Shown here: positions 11,460-22,655 of the stretch, one piece after another
Numbering within the stretch: position 1 is the stretch's first letter
Layout of the letters: every line of letters begins with the position of its first letter
Assembly (NCBI GenBank): GCA_000697055.1
Contig: JNDT01001818.1
Span: forward strand, 248,001-312,000
From: Saksenaea vasiformis B4078
Taxonomy: Eukaryota > Mucoromycota > Mucoromycetes > Mucorales > Saksenaeaceae
Direction: 5' to 3'
DNA length: 64,000 nt
Position numbers and translations under genes: made by a program
Notes under the pieces: model-generated
Databases searched by the model: none
What the model saw: the letters and a program-made list of their open reading frames with translations, nothing else
Told to the model about the DNA's origin: nothing

Positions 11460-12536
11460 GCCATTGCAACTCACAAAGTGGACCACTATCCTTCCGCAAC
11501 TTGTTGTTGGATCTCTTTTCTTTATTTTTACTTTTTCATATGGAAGCTCTAAATATCTTTAAATTAAAAGCTAATACAGTGTACATAATGCTATCAAGGA
11601 AGGCAGCTGAAAGTTGATCAATGATTCTACCATTCAGTCGTCACGAACTTCTCAGGTAATGGCTTTCTCACCTACATATCAGATAATAGACGCAGCTATG
11701 GTATACATATGCCGTCAGCTGCAACCGAGAGTTGGCTATAGTCAAATATCTAGTATATACAGTGGTCGCTCGATATAACGATATAACGATATTCGATATA
11801 GCGATATTCTCGATATTATATTTTTTTGTGGAACAGAATTGGTAGACTATAAATTTTGCATGTCTGCTTAAACGATATTCTCGATCGCTGTGGGAAATGC
11901 GTTTCCGACAATCCACCTTTTTTTGTCATTTTCAAGTAGATTGTCGTTGCAGTGTAGCACATTACTGCCAAGTATGTCCTGAAGCTGACACAATGATTCC
12001 GACTATTTGCCTGAAAACGACAAAAACAGTTGAGTTGTCGGTACCTTTTCCCCATAGTGGATATAGTGATGAATTCCTTTCCATCGAGAATATCGTTATA
12101 TCGAGCGACCACTATAGCATAAATAGAGCTACTATTAAATCGCAACAAGCAAAGCGCCTTCTAATCGATGGAGTATCTTCACTTGATATTCACAATCACC
12201 TTCAAAAGACGATCTTCGACCCTGGCAATCAATTTCTGCCATCCATCACCTTTCGATAGCCGATAAATATGTACCGCCAGAAAGAGATCGCATAAGTGAC
12301 CCATGCAGTTGGCTATGACACAGTCCTAATATAGAATAGGATAGATTATAAGCGGGCACGGATTAGGTGTCAGCTTGTACTCTATCTGTGCCGCCACAGC
12401 CAATTGTAATGGTTTCCCGCTACACAGCTCAGTACCATGCGTTTCAACCAGAACAGCACGAGTCACGGGCCATGAGGCGGGACTTGAAAAGAAGCGATAC
12501 AGTTTCTTACGCCAGCCAGTTCATTCCTCTCGCCTG
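11460..12536. other. Intergenic with one inverted-repeat element
   Basis: The stretch between the ZSWIM7-like and kelch genes holds the MITE-like element at 11760-12114. A plus-strand frame from 12375 runs into the kelch gene and could extend its N-terminus by 54 residues. Nothing else is recognised. Confidence 0.5.
11760..12114. mobile_element. MITE-like element with pogo/Tigger-type ends (355 bp)
   Basis: The left end (11760-11784) and right end (12090-12114) are inverted repeats of about 25 bp that share GTGGTCGCTCGATATAACG. The left end begins CAGT, and TA dinucleotides flank both ends, as expected for the Tc1/mariner-pogo group. A second inner pair, GATATTCTCGAT at 11803-11814 and its complement at 12083-12094, extends the stem. 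There is no transposase frame, so this is a non-autonomous copy. The outermost right-hand base differs from the left. Confidence 0.75.
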
Positions 12537-14573
12537 ATGGAGGAACGACAGCCGAAATCAAAGTTTGGATTCCCTTCAATAAAACCTTCACACGATGCTC
12601 GATCGACTACTTCGAGGCAGAATCATACTTTTACCTCGGAAGCTTTAAACCAAGTTCCCATGAGCCAAGTCTACAGCAGTGATAGGTATATCTGATATTA
12701 TCGCTCGACATTCATCGTCCTAATCATGTGGACAGTGGTATAGAACGTCCAGAATCGCCTACACTACCTCCCGAGAGTAGTCAGGGTGAAGACTACACGG
12801 AACTTTCCAGCCCACCACAGGCAACAGAATACACATCTTCCGCTCCTACGTCTCCTCTACGAGGGGCCTATTATAATACCAGCACCAACAGTAGCGCTGT
12901 CAGTATGGCTATGCAGGATCATCATGGGCAACCTTTGTCTCCATCAGGTAAATAGATAAAGCATTGAATCACAAATGGAAAAACTTATTGTGGTGTAGCA
13001 TCCCATGGATACAGCACCACAAGCATAAATAGCAGCGGCAATAACAGCCATACAGCGAGTTTTTTAACTGATCGTACTGCACAATCACAAATCAATGCCC
13101 CTCTTCCTATATCACAGCCTCCTCGGAAGCACAGCTCGACAGCCACTAGCCGTTTGCGTCATGCATCGTCTTCCAACGCACTACACCATTCTCGATCCAA
13201 ACGATCTCAGTTCATGTCGGACCATGTAGCAGCAGCAATCGAACTCAGCTCAGCTAATCCAAACATCCCTGCTGCTCCTGCTGCTGGGATGTACTGGTCT
13301 CGTACGGTTACTTACGGTAGAGGACCTTCTAGGCCTCTCCGAGCTCATACAGCAAATTTGATCGGCGAATTACTGTACGTATTTGGTGGTTGTGACACCA
13401 AGACTTGTTTCAACACATTGTATATTCTCGATATGGGTAAAGTTGTCTGCTCTCGCGCTAGAGTTTTCAAGCTCCTTTCTTTTTTGCACCAATGATTGAC
13501 TTCGGATTTAGATACGCTAACTTGGTCGAAGCCCCGAACCTACGGTCAAGTTCCACCAGCATGTCGGGCGCATTCTTGCACTGTCGTGGAGCGAGAGGTT
13601 TCTCCAGGAAAGCGCACGCATCAGTTATATATTTTTGGTGGTGGAGATGGTCCAGATTATTTCAATGATATGTATGTGTTGAATGCAGGTAAATGACATC
13701 TTTTTTGCAAAACGTGTACATGCATGTATAGATAATATACATGGTGGTACTTTTGTATCGTTAGTATGTGCTTATCGTCATTATAGAAACGCTAACGTGG
13801 TCCAAACCGACGATTGAGGGCACGCCACCTTCCCCTCGGCGAGCACATACCACTTGTTTATGGAACGATAAGATTATCGTAGTGGGTGGCGGTGATGGGG
13901 CCCGTGCTTTAGCCGACGTGCATGCTCTGGATATATCGGACCCAAAAAAGCTTCGGTGGACCATGATCAACCCGAGCGGTACACCACCGATTGCGCGCGG
14001 ATATCATACTAGCAACCTCGTAAAAGATAAGCTTGTCGTATACGGAGGAAGCGATGGCCATGAATGCTTTAGCGACGTGCATGTGCTAGACTTGGGTAAA
14101 TTTTTGCTTTCCTATTTTAGAGGAAAAGAGATGACATAGCATTGACTCTTTACCCAGTTGCTAATCGCTGGAGTCATATCGATCTGGATCGTGCTGTCCC
14201 ACGACTAGCGCATACAGCCACTCAAGTCGGCTCCTACGTTTTTGTAATTGGTGGACATGACGGGAGCCGATACTCAAGTGATGTACTACTTCTAAATCTT
14301 GGTAAGTCCTGAATCAGTTGACCGGATTTTGCAAGAGTACGAAAGTAATCTAATTTTTTTTTTCTTTTGACAGTGACAATGAGTTGGGAATCACGAAAGA
14401 TCTATGGTGTTGCACCAAACCCACGTGGGTACCATACGTCCGTCTTGCATGATTCCCGATTATATATTCTGGGAGGTTATGACGGCAAAAACGTGTTTGA
14501 TGACGTTTACATGCTGGAGCTTAGCGCTTGCGCTTATCTCCCTCAGATTACCAACTTCGAAATAGATGTATAA
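12537..14573 (+). CDS. Kelch-repeat beta-propeller protein
   Basis: Seven exons (12537-12685, 12736-12947, 12999-13436, 13512-13688, 13787-14095, 14158-14301, 14374-14573) give 542 aa. Roughly the first 240 residues are low-complexity (Ser/Pro/Thr) and probably disordered. Six kelch blades follow, each with the G-G pair and downstream Trp ('LYVFGGCD', 'LYIFGGGDG', 'IIVVGGGDG', 'LVVYGGSDG', 'VFVIGGHDG', 'LYILGGYDG'). The end is 'ACAYLPQITNFEI'. Proteins of this kind serve as polarity or signalling scaffolds in fungi (Tea1, Ral2, Kel1 types), but I cannot assign this one. The start is uncertain: an ATG at 12375 is also in frame. The introns in the propeller all lie in phase 1 at blade borders. 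Confidence 0.85.
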
Positions 14574-14730
14574 TCCTGCATACGCCATCTTTATAATGCT
14601 AAATACCGATCTACAAGACACTGACTTGTTGATTTACTATTCACTGACTGGCTGCCTGACTGACTGTTATACGACGTAAACGCGTAGTTTAAAGGAACTC
14701 ATACTGAAGGTATCGTTGCATGGCCTTGTT

Positions 14731-15012
14731 CTAAGCAGTTTTTTGTTTTTTGGTGTTTTGTTGCTCCTGGTTATCTGGTTTTCTTGTTTCGTCTTCATTA
14801 CTTTCCTCCTCATCTTCATCTGCTTCCTCATCGTCTTCTTGTTCCTCGTTCAGGTCGTTGAGCCCATCATTGGCGGTTATGCGTTCAGTAAGAAACTGAT
14901 TGATATCTTTCTGAATTGCCGTAATGGCTGTCGTGAGGTCTGAACCCTGAATAACGGATTCGAACGATTTTGTTTCTGAACCGGAAGCGTATGCTGCTTT
15001 GATTGTGCTCAT
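14731..15012 (-). CDS. GON7: EKC/KEOPS complex subunit GON7
   Basis: A single-exon frame of 93 aa. Fungal Gon7 proteins are about 100 aa and share a short N-terminal strand ending in K-x-F, a helix with 'INQFLTER', and an acidic low-complexity tail; all three are here (tail about residues 55-85). KEOPS makes the t6A modification of ANN-decoding tRNAs and also affects telomeres and transcription. The gene ends about 160 bp from the kelch gene, tail to tail. The recognition rests on a short motif and on composition, so a profile search would be needed for certainty. Confidence 0.65.
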   Translation of the reverse strand: MSTIKAAYASGSETKSFESVIQGSDLTTAITAIQKDINQFLTERITANDGLNDLNEEQEDDEEADEDEEESNEDETRKPDNQEQQNTKKQKTA

Positions 15013-15357
15013 GTTCGAAGGAATTGTGTAAGGGCTGTTCTTCAGTCAATCCCTACCGTGATTTGCATAAGCCACAACCAAGGTCAATTGCATTGCCAGT
15101 TCGAGAAGAGCCATAGAAAAATAGTCCGCGGCATTCCTCCAGCATCGATTTACCAGGCGTACTCGTACGTGGCTAGCCCCGTCAAAAAGAGACACTAAGG
15201 TTATCCTGTACTAAAAGGCTTTGCTAAGATGCAGGAGTTCCTGACGCGAATAGCTTGGTTTTACTAGCTAATCAGCTACCTTTGCTGGGACAAGCGGCAT
15301 ATGTAGCAAGCGATAACGTCCTGGACTAGAGGACTGCAAACGATAATAGATTTATAT

Positions 15358-15756
15358 GGGGAGATTGCTACGGACACTCAGCGTCTGTCTCTTAGGGACA
15401 CTCATGTAACATAATTTAGAGAACTGTTGAATAGATAGCTTAGAATTCTCTAGTGAAACCTGATCGTATGCAAATATCAACGAGTGTTTGAGTCTCCGTG
15501 GATCGACTGCTTAGGCTTAGATAGATGAACGGAATGATATCTGCCTATAGGCGCTCGATAAGGGCTTAACTCATGGACACTCAGCTCATAGGCGCTCATC
15601 TTACGGACGCTAGCTTCAGAGGTACCCACGACTCGGCTTTTATTTGAGCACAGTCATACTTGCATCAAATTCGCTAAGACGTTTGCTCAGCCGCTTGCGA
15701 AAACGCGTTACATGAGTGTCCCTAGGCGGAGATTCTGATTGTCCGTAGTAATTCCC
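15358..15756. mobile_element. MITE-like inverted-repeat element (399 bp)
   Basis: The ends at 15358-15410 and 15707-15756 are imperfect inverted repeats of about 50 bp. They share GGGACACTCATGTAAC at the inner side and CTACGGACA near the tips. Inside, 15546-15617 holds further variants of the end motif (GGCGCTC, GGACACTCA, GGACGCT). Similar TTYATAT sequences flank both ends and may be a target-site duplication. There is no coding capacity. The superfamily is undetermined. Confidence 0.65.
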
Positions 15757-16031
15757 TTCATATGGTAGAAGAGTACACTGATTTTTGTCACAAAGTCCGA
15801 GACAACTTTCAAATTTTATATTAATAAGTCCTATTTAGCAGGGTATATAAACCGAAAAAGTATAAATCAACCACCACCCTTAACCCATCTCAGACTGTCA
15901 TGGAAATACAATAATCTTAAAGTAATCTTTCATAGCAATGGATAGATCGACACTTGTGCTGGGACTGCGGCATTTTCGAAGATTGGAGTTGCGCTAAAAA
16001 TCAACGCTTTAGGAAATCTAATGACCTCACT

Positions 16032-16040
16032 ATGAGTCAT
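16032..16040. promoter_or_regulatory. Gcn4/CPC1-type site ATGAGTCAT upstream of ARG7
   Basis: A perfect 9-bp palindrome 60 bp upstream of the ARG7 start codon. It is identical to the site upstream of the OTC gene at 5192-5200. Confidence 0.7.
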
Positions 16041-16099
16041 TTTTATGTCAAAATTGGATATCGTGTAACAGGCACATCTTTATCCACCTCTCTTCCTTC

Positions 16100-17472
16100 A
16101 TGTTATCTAGCATTGTCACTGTAAGCCGTTCTCGCGTTTTTTGCTTGCAACGCCGCTGGATATCTAGCTATGAGCATCTGTCTGCGCAAAAGCAATCGCT
16201 CATTCCTTCTCAAGGAACGTACCCTTCAGGATTTCGAGCAACAGGCATTCATTGTGGCGTCAAAAAGAAATCCGGTGTCAAGGATCTCGCTCTCGTGTTG
16301 TCAGATAGACCGTGCACAGGTGCAGCTGTATTTACAACAAACAAATTTCAGGCAGCTCCTGTCAAAGTAAGCCAACAGACCCTCGAGAAGAACGGCGGCA
16401 ACAATCTCTACGGAATTGTAACCAACTCTGGATGTGCCAATGCGGTAACGGGAAGTCAAGGAATAGAAAATGCCAAGCGTATGCGATCAGAAGTCGACGC
16501 TTTGGTAAACCAGGATACAAGCTGCTTGGTCATGTCAACAGGCGTGATCGGGCAACAACTTCCGATTGAGAAAATCGTGACGGGTATCCGCACTGCATCG
16601 GACGTCCTGTCAGCAGAACATAGTGGATGGTTTGATACGGCCGAGGCTTTCATGACAACGGATACTTTTCCAAAACTACGCTCTGGCCAGTTTGAGCTGC
16701 AAAATAAGAAATTTCGTATGGCGGGAATTGCAAAGGGCGCAGGAATGATCCATCCAAACATGGCAACTCTTCTAGGATTCATGGTAACTGATGCGGAAGT
16801 CAAACCCGAGCTTCTGCGAAAAGCCCTGAAATTTGCCGTTGATCGTAGCTTCAATGCCATCAGCATTGACGGAGACATGAGCACCAATGATACCATTAGC
16901 GTCTTGGCCAACGGTGCAAGCGGTGTCAAGATTGAGTCGGAAGGCGCAGATTATGAATTTTTCCGAGACCGCCTTACAGAGTTTGCAGCTGAACTGGCAC
17001 AGCTGGTTGTGCGTGATGGAGAAGGTGCCACGAAGTTTGTGACCATACATATTAAGGTAGATATCAATCACAAAGAGAACGCACGATGACTAACTTAATT
17101 CAGGGTGGAGAGACGTTTGAGAGCGCGAAACAGGCGGCGTCGCACATCTCAACATCTATGCTGGTGAAATCAGCGTTGTACGGGCAAGATGCTAATTGGG
17201 GTCGCATTTGTGCCAGCTTGGGCCACAGCGGTATCGAAGTGGATCCCTCGCGAGTATCCGTCAGTTTCATTCCCACCGATGGATCACAGCCATTGAAACT
17301 CATGATAAAGGGTGAACCAGAGGTGGTAGATGAAGCACGAGCATCTGAAATATTGAAGATGGAGGATTTGCTCATCGAAGTGGATCTCGGTCTGGGTAAT
17401 AGCGACGCCAAATTCTGGACGTGCGATTTAAGTCATGAATACGTATCGATCAATGCAGACTATCGTTCCTAG
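16100..17472 (+). CDS. ARG7: Bifunctional glutamate N-acetyltransferase / ornithine acetyltransferase
   Basis: ArgJ-type enzyme of mitochondrial arginine synthesis: it moves acetyl from N-acetylornithine to glutamate and can also use acetyl-CoA. Exons 16100-17056 and 17104-17472 give 441 aa. The family is made as a precursor that cuts itself before a Thr nucleophile. That site is '[12 protein letters not shown]', with the Thr at residue 223. The N-terminus is rich in Arg/Ser and lacks acids ('[14 protein letters not shown]', then 'RRWISSY'), a good mitochondrial presequence. 'NSGCANA' and '[10 protein letters not shown]' are conserved family blocks. A single 47-nt intron lies in the C-terminal half. 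The Gcn4-type site 60 bp upstream suggests control by amino-acid starvation, together with the OTC gene in this window. Confidence 0.96.
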
Positions 17473-18681
17473 TCTTTTCCTATTTCCCTTCAATTTGTAT
17501 TGTTAATTCATTCATGTACACTTACAACGTTAAAAAAGACAATAACGATGACATCAAACGTGAAACTGTCTATAAGTTCCTCAAGGGTGATTACCGTTTA
17601 AATGATAGTGATCAGCACTTGTGTGATAGGTTTAATAGAAACGCAGCCAACTGGTGTAAGCCATTTTATTGCTCAAATGATCTGTTTCCTTCCCCAGGGT
17701 AACGATCAATCTAATCGAGATATCCCATGTCCAAAACGTAATCTCTCAAGATCATTTCTATCTTTTCCATCCGAAATTCCGGTTCTGCTGATATATCTTG
17801 TGCTTCTTTGCGTTTATAATTACACTGTATTCTCCAGACAGAGTCAGTGTTGCTGTCAGCAATCGACGATTGAGAGAGGGAAAGTTACCGATGCAACATA
17901 CAGTTGTACCCACTTCAAAATGCAGACTTCATCTGGAAGTAACGCCGAATAATTTCGAATAGACGCAAAATCACAGGGAAGATTCCATAAAAGTACAGCG
18001 ATTTTACATCCGACATGGACTCGATCATAAAAATTGCTTCTATATTATGAAACCGGATTGTCGTACATTTCCCAACTTTGGATATCACTCTCTCAAATCA
18101 TGGAATGAAAGGCACGCAGGTAATAATAGTCTGCCAAGAGACATTCTGAGCTACATACCCGGATTAACCCTCTTCTCCTGTATATACAATGTTGGGATTA
18201 TCACATTTGAAACAGAGAGATACGCAGTTTGCAACAATAGACACATAGCGATACTCGTTCGAACGTTAAAGTTTCTGGAAGATCAGATCACCTGTTTTTG
18301 ACGTGCGCTCATTATGTTGGCCGGTCCTCAACAGAAGGTCATGTTTCGAACAAATAATTGGATCCGTCTGATTGTTACATATTAAGTGGCATCAAAAGTT
18401 GAGATAAATTTATAGATAATATAGATTGAACTATCGACATACGGGAAGACATTTGATCACAACGCAACTGCCTTAAATTGTCCGAATTCAGAGTCTTCAT
18501 TCGAGTACCTACATTAACGATGCCGTTTTAAAAATAACTACCATTTGCTACGATTCACATTTTTTAGTTCTGCTATGCATTCATACAGATGTTTTGTTGT
18601 CAACATGTTGTTTGCGTCTCCCAAATTTCTTCCTTTTTTTTTCCTGTTTTTCTGTTGCACACCTTCCGGCTTACAACCGAA
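17473..18681. other. Intergenic, nothing recognised
   Basis: A 1.2-kb AT-rich stretch between ARG7 and the GH47 gene with short unrelated open frames. I see no splice-consistent gene, repeat or RNA. Confidence 0.55.
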
Positions 18682-20684
18682 ATGCAACTTTCCAACCCCC
18701 ATGGAAACTTGCTCTATCTTCTGTTCGTGCTTCTATGTCATTTCCTTGGCGTTTTCTCCTTCAACAACACGCGTGCAGAAATGATCAAGCAAGCGTTTAA
18801 ACATGCCTGGGATGGATATCGGCTGCACGCGTTCGGACATGATGAGCTTCGACCAGTGACCAATAAAACTACCGATTCGCGGTATGATAACTCAAATTTC
18901 ATTTTACATGGCTAACAAGATAATGCACATCTGATACTCTGACATTTAGCAATGGATGGGGAGGTAACAGAAAAATGATCTCTAACGATAGACTTTAAAA
19001 AAAAGAAATATCGACCTTTTGGTGATAGCTACGATCTTTGATGCGCTAGACACACTGATTATCATGGGGTTTGAGGAAGAATATGCTCAAGCTTTGGAAC
19101 ATATCAAGCATGTCCAATGGAACGTCAGTAAAGATTTGTCAAAAACTTTCGAAACCAACATTCGGTACTTGGGCGGTCTTCTTTCAGCCTATGACCTGCG
19201 AAACGATCAAGTACTATTGGATAAAGCTATCGAGCTTGTTCGCAAAGTTATTATTCCAGCCTACGATACACCCAATTTTATTCCTGCCGCCTACGTCAAT
19301 ACCACCACGTAAGTTGTGTATATTATCACCGCAGCATCTAAAAGTGAGAAAAGTGGGAAGCCTGTAACCGATAAAGGAGTAATACTAGCAGAATTCGGAT
19401 CGTTGCAACTGGAACTAGTACGCCTAAGCCAAATCACGGGTGATAGTGGCTACGCAAAGCTAGCAAATTGGGTCATCACCAAACTATCGCAGGTGCCGAC
19501 ACAGCTGCCTGGTCTCTATCCGATGAGCTGGGAACTGGACCCTTTTGGCCCAACTCCCAACAGTAAGTCTTCCTTCGTGATGCATGTACACAAAAAAAAA
19601 GAGAAAAGAAGTTTCGCGATGCCTACATATCAAATCTCTCATAACAGCTCCACGTTATATAACGATTGCGGGTGGCTCTGACAGTTACTACGAGTATCTT
19701 TTGAAAACGCATATTCTTATGGGTGGACAAGAAGAGCTGCAGCTGGATATGTGGCTTACAGCCGTTGACAGCATGTACAAGTACCTTCGTTCGGAAACTA
19801 ACCAGGGTTTGGTTTTCTTGGGCGAGTATCACGATAGCTACAAAATACTACAAACAGGAGAATTAGTATGTACCGCGTGTGTTTATTATTTTTCATCTTT
19901 TACTGACCCGAGTCAGGTATGCTTTATGCCTGCTAATTTGTTGTTGGGATCACGGTATTTGCATCTACCCAAGTTACAGGTGTTCGCCAATGAATTGTTG
20001 GATTCTTGCTACGCCACATGGAATAATACACCAACTGGTCTTGCCCCCGAATCATGGACATGGATTGACAAGAATCAGAACCTCAGCAGTTTCCCCGCTG
20101 GATGGCAACAGATGGCTATCACTGGTGGCTTCATACCTCAGGATCTAAGCTACGACTTGCGACCCGGTAATAATTACGTTTCTAACATTACATATGAATA
20201 AAGGTTTTGCTCTAGAAACTCTGGAAAGTATATTTTACTTTTACAGGTTAACAGGAGACAGTCGATACCAGGTAATCAGAGTTGTACGGGATCCGTGTTA
20301 GGTCCTGCTCATAACTACCTTGCTTTGTTGTCTAGGATATGGCATGGAAAATATTCCAATCTCTTGAAAAGTACTGCAAAACACCTTCTGGATATTCTCG
20401 CATTAGTGACGTTACAAAGACAGAAAATGTCACCTTGAAAGATTTCCAGGAAAGGTAAGGAATGACGGTCTACATTCTCTTTTTCTCAGAATCAAATCTC
20501 TAGCTACTTCTTCGCGGAAACCACAAAATACCTTTATTTGATATTCAGTGATCCAAATCTCATTTCCTTGGATGAATACGTGTACAGCACAGAAGCGCAC
20601 CCTTTTAAACTTGACAAACCCATTCGAGTCCAAGCGTCAACGTTTGGTACTCCTGATAGTCAACTAGGACCACAAACGTATTAA
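18682..20684 (+). CDS. Mannosyl-oligosaccharide alpha-1,2-mannosidase (GH47)
   Basis: GH47 enzymes trim mannose from N-glycans in the ER or Golgi; some act in glycoprotein degradation. Nine exons (18682-18881, 18950-18963, 19029-19308, 19345-19562, 19648-19865, 19917-20166, 20216-20271, 20336-20454, 20504-20684) give 511 aa. The N-terminus has a hydrophobic stretch (about residues 10-28), a signal or signal-anchor. Family blocks are '[14 protein letters not shown]', '[13 protein letters not shown]', 'PESWTW', '[15 protein letters not shown]' and the closing 'STEAHPF'. Exon 2 is only 14 nt and encodes part of the 'RNGWGA' block. The intron at 19309-19344 is only 36 nt. The intron at 19866-19916 has no in-frame stop. 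Whether it is the ER or the Golgi type cannot be told. Confidence 0.9.
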
Positions 20685-21459
20685 GCCTTTCAGTGGATAT
20701 AGAAAAAAAAAACTCGGTAGTTTTGTTCTATCTCTTAATTGGACTTCCAAATTCACGCCGTTTTCTAGGGAACGGAACATCCTTTAAAAGCTCAGCTCTA
20801 TTATATACGAAAAGACATCTTACCACAAAACGTAATCAATCTGCTGTGATTACTCGGAGGCTATGCGGTCTCCAAATTAATGATATTCAACTAAGGATCT
20901 AAATAATGTCGGGGTAACTGGCATGTTTGTAAACGTTTATCTCTGTTTTTACGTTTTGAATAAACCTCGGGCAAGGTTTTCAAGATGTTTTCTCTTTCCT
21001 AACTCTCCAGACAGCTTGCCGACGTAAAAATGCCATGCAACATGATACGTGGTCTGTGAGTTTATGGTACGTGGTGAGTTAACAAACACCGGAGAAAGAA
21101 TCTAATTTACCCTTTATGGATGGGTACTACAGATGCGATCCTTGCGAACAGGAAGGCTATGGCTACCGCTGAACCTAAGATGCTCTCATTTGGGGATCTA
21201 TTATCAATTCCAATTCCCTTCTTTAGAAATGCATCTTTTCTGATAGTCATATATGCCATTTCTCTGACAATGACAACTCATTGATGAAGATTAAATAACC
21301 GATACTGTACGGGTAGCGATTACTCCGATTTGGGAAATGGAGATCCAAAAGAAAAGCCACATTTCGTGGAATAAAACTTTTCTTACCAGGAGGCGCGTTA
21401 TCCTCTTTCTTTTTTCTTTTGTACTCGCATTTTTCCATCCATCCATCCATCCATCTATC
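20685..21459. other. Intergenic, 3' UTR of GH47 and promoter of RPL8
   Basis: 775 bp with no recognised gene. A CCAT microsatellite of five units lies just before the RPL8 start (about 21436-21456). Confidence 0.55.
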
Positions 21460-22655
21460 ATGGTAAGTTTTTTTTCGTTTGATACATCATGATTTGCATT
21501 TCTAGCCTGTAAGCTTTGCCTATGGATGCATTGTTTGTCTTCCATCTAAAGCCACCGGAGGCATCGGTGTATTCCATCCCCATACGGCATGCGGTTCGCG
21601 TTTCCCAGCACCTCTTCGACTCTACGTAGAGAGATCTATACACACGCCTAGTCGTACAGTTACCTTGTCTATTTCGAATGTGCCTGCGAACCCATCCTAT
21701 GGAGGGCAAGCAAAAGGCTGAACCAGTCCATGGTTCAGCTTGGGCTGAGTTGTTTGTGTACATATTTTTTTTTAATGTACCAACAACTGCTAGAGTGCTG
21801 TTTATCAGAGTTGTGAATTATATAATTTGAATCTGATCAAACATATGCACTCCATGACAGCCTCCCGCAAAGAAGTCCGTTGGTAAGAAGGTTGCTCCCG
21901 CACCTTACCCCGCCAAGAAACCCCAAGTCGTCAAGAACACCAACCCTCTCATTGAGAAACGCCCACGAAACTTCGGTATTGGTCAAGATATTCAGCCTAA
22001 GCGCGATGTTTCTCGATTTGTCAAGTGGCCCGCATATATCCGTTTGCAGCGACAAAAGAAGATTCTCTACCAACGTCTGAAGGTTCCCCCCTCCATCAAC
22101 CAATTCACCAAAGTCCTTGACAAGAACACTGCCACCCTGCTTTTCAAGCTTGCCAACAAGTACCGCCCTGAAACCAAGACAGAGAAGAAGAACCGTCTTA
22201 AGGCTGCAGCTGCTGCCAAGGCCGAGAAGAAGGAACTCCCCAAGACCGAAAAGCCCGTTGTTGTCAAGTACGGTATCAACCACATCACCGCGTTAGTCGA
22301 ATCAAAGAAGGCACAGCTGGTTGTGATTGCAGACGATGTCGATCCTATTGAACTCGTTCTGTGGTTGCCCGCTCTTTGCCGCAAGATGGGTGTCCCATAC
22401 TGCATTGTCAAGGGGAAAGCTCGCCTTGGTACCGTTGTCCACAAGAAGACCGCCACTGCTCTTGCCTTCACTGATGTCAAGGATGCTGACAAGGCTGAGC
22501 TGGCCAACCTTGTTTCCGCTGTCAAGGCAAACTACAATGATAAGTTCGAGGAAGTTCGTCGCCAATGGGGTGGAGGTATCATGGGTGTCAAATCTCAGGC
22601 AAAGATGGCCAAGCGTGCTGCTGCCGCTGCCAAGGAGATTGCTGCCCGTCAGTAG
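21460..22655 (+). CDS. RPL8: 60S ribosomal protein L8 (eL8, L7a)
   Basis: Exon 1 is the start codon alone (21460-21462). Exon 2 is 21861-22655, giving 265 aa. Evidence for the split is the donor GTAAGT directly after ATG and an acceptor at 21860, after which the reading begins P-P-A-K-K as in other L7a proteins. Conserved blocks are '[13 protein letters not shown]', '[13 protein letters not shown]', 'KYRPET' and '[11 protein letters not shown]', the last in the L7Ae RNA-binding fold. The 398-nt intron is by far the longest in the window. Codon use is strongly biased (AAG, GCC, ACC), as in highly expressed genes. Confidence 0.97.
21717..21739 (+). ncRNA. Perfect hairpin inside the RPL8 intron (possible structured RNA)
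   Basis: GCTGAACC and GGTTCAGC form an 8-bp perfect stem with a 7-nt loop. Introns of ribosomal protein genes often host snoRNAs, but I could not find a convincing pair of C/D or H/ACA boxes, so this is only a candidate. Confidence 0.2.

Larger units (their letters stand above)
15013..16099. other. Intergenic: inverted-repeat element and ARG7 promoter
   Basis: This contains the 399-bp element at 15358-15756, a TATATAA at 15844-15850 and the Gcn4-type site at 16032-16040. I see no gene. Confidence 0.6.

Noticed and set aside
19866..19916. Reading through the GH47 stretch 19866-19916 as coding
   Set aside because: It is open in frame, but the family block 'GEL...VCFMP' is continuous only after removing it, and it has a good donor and acceptor.
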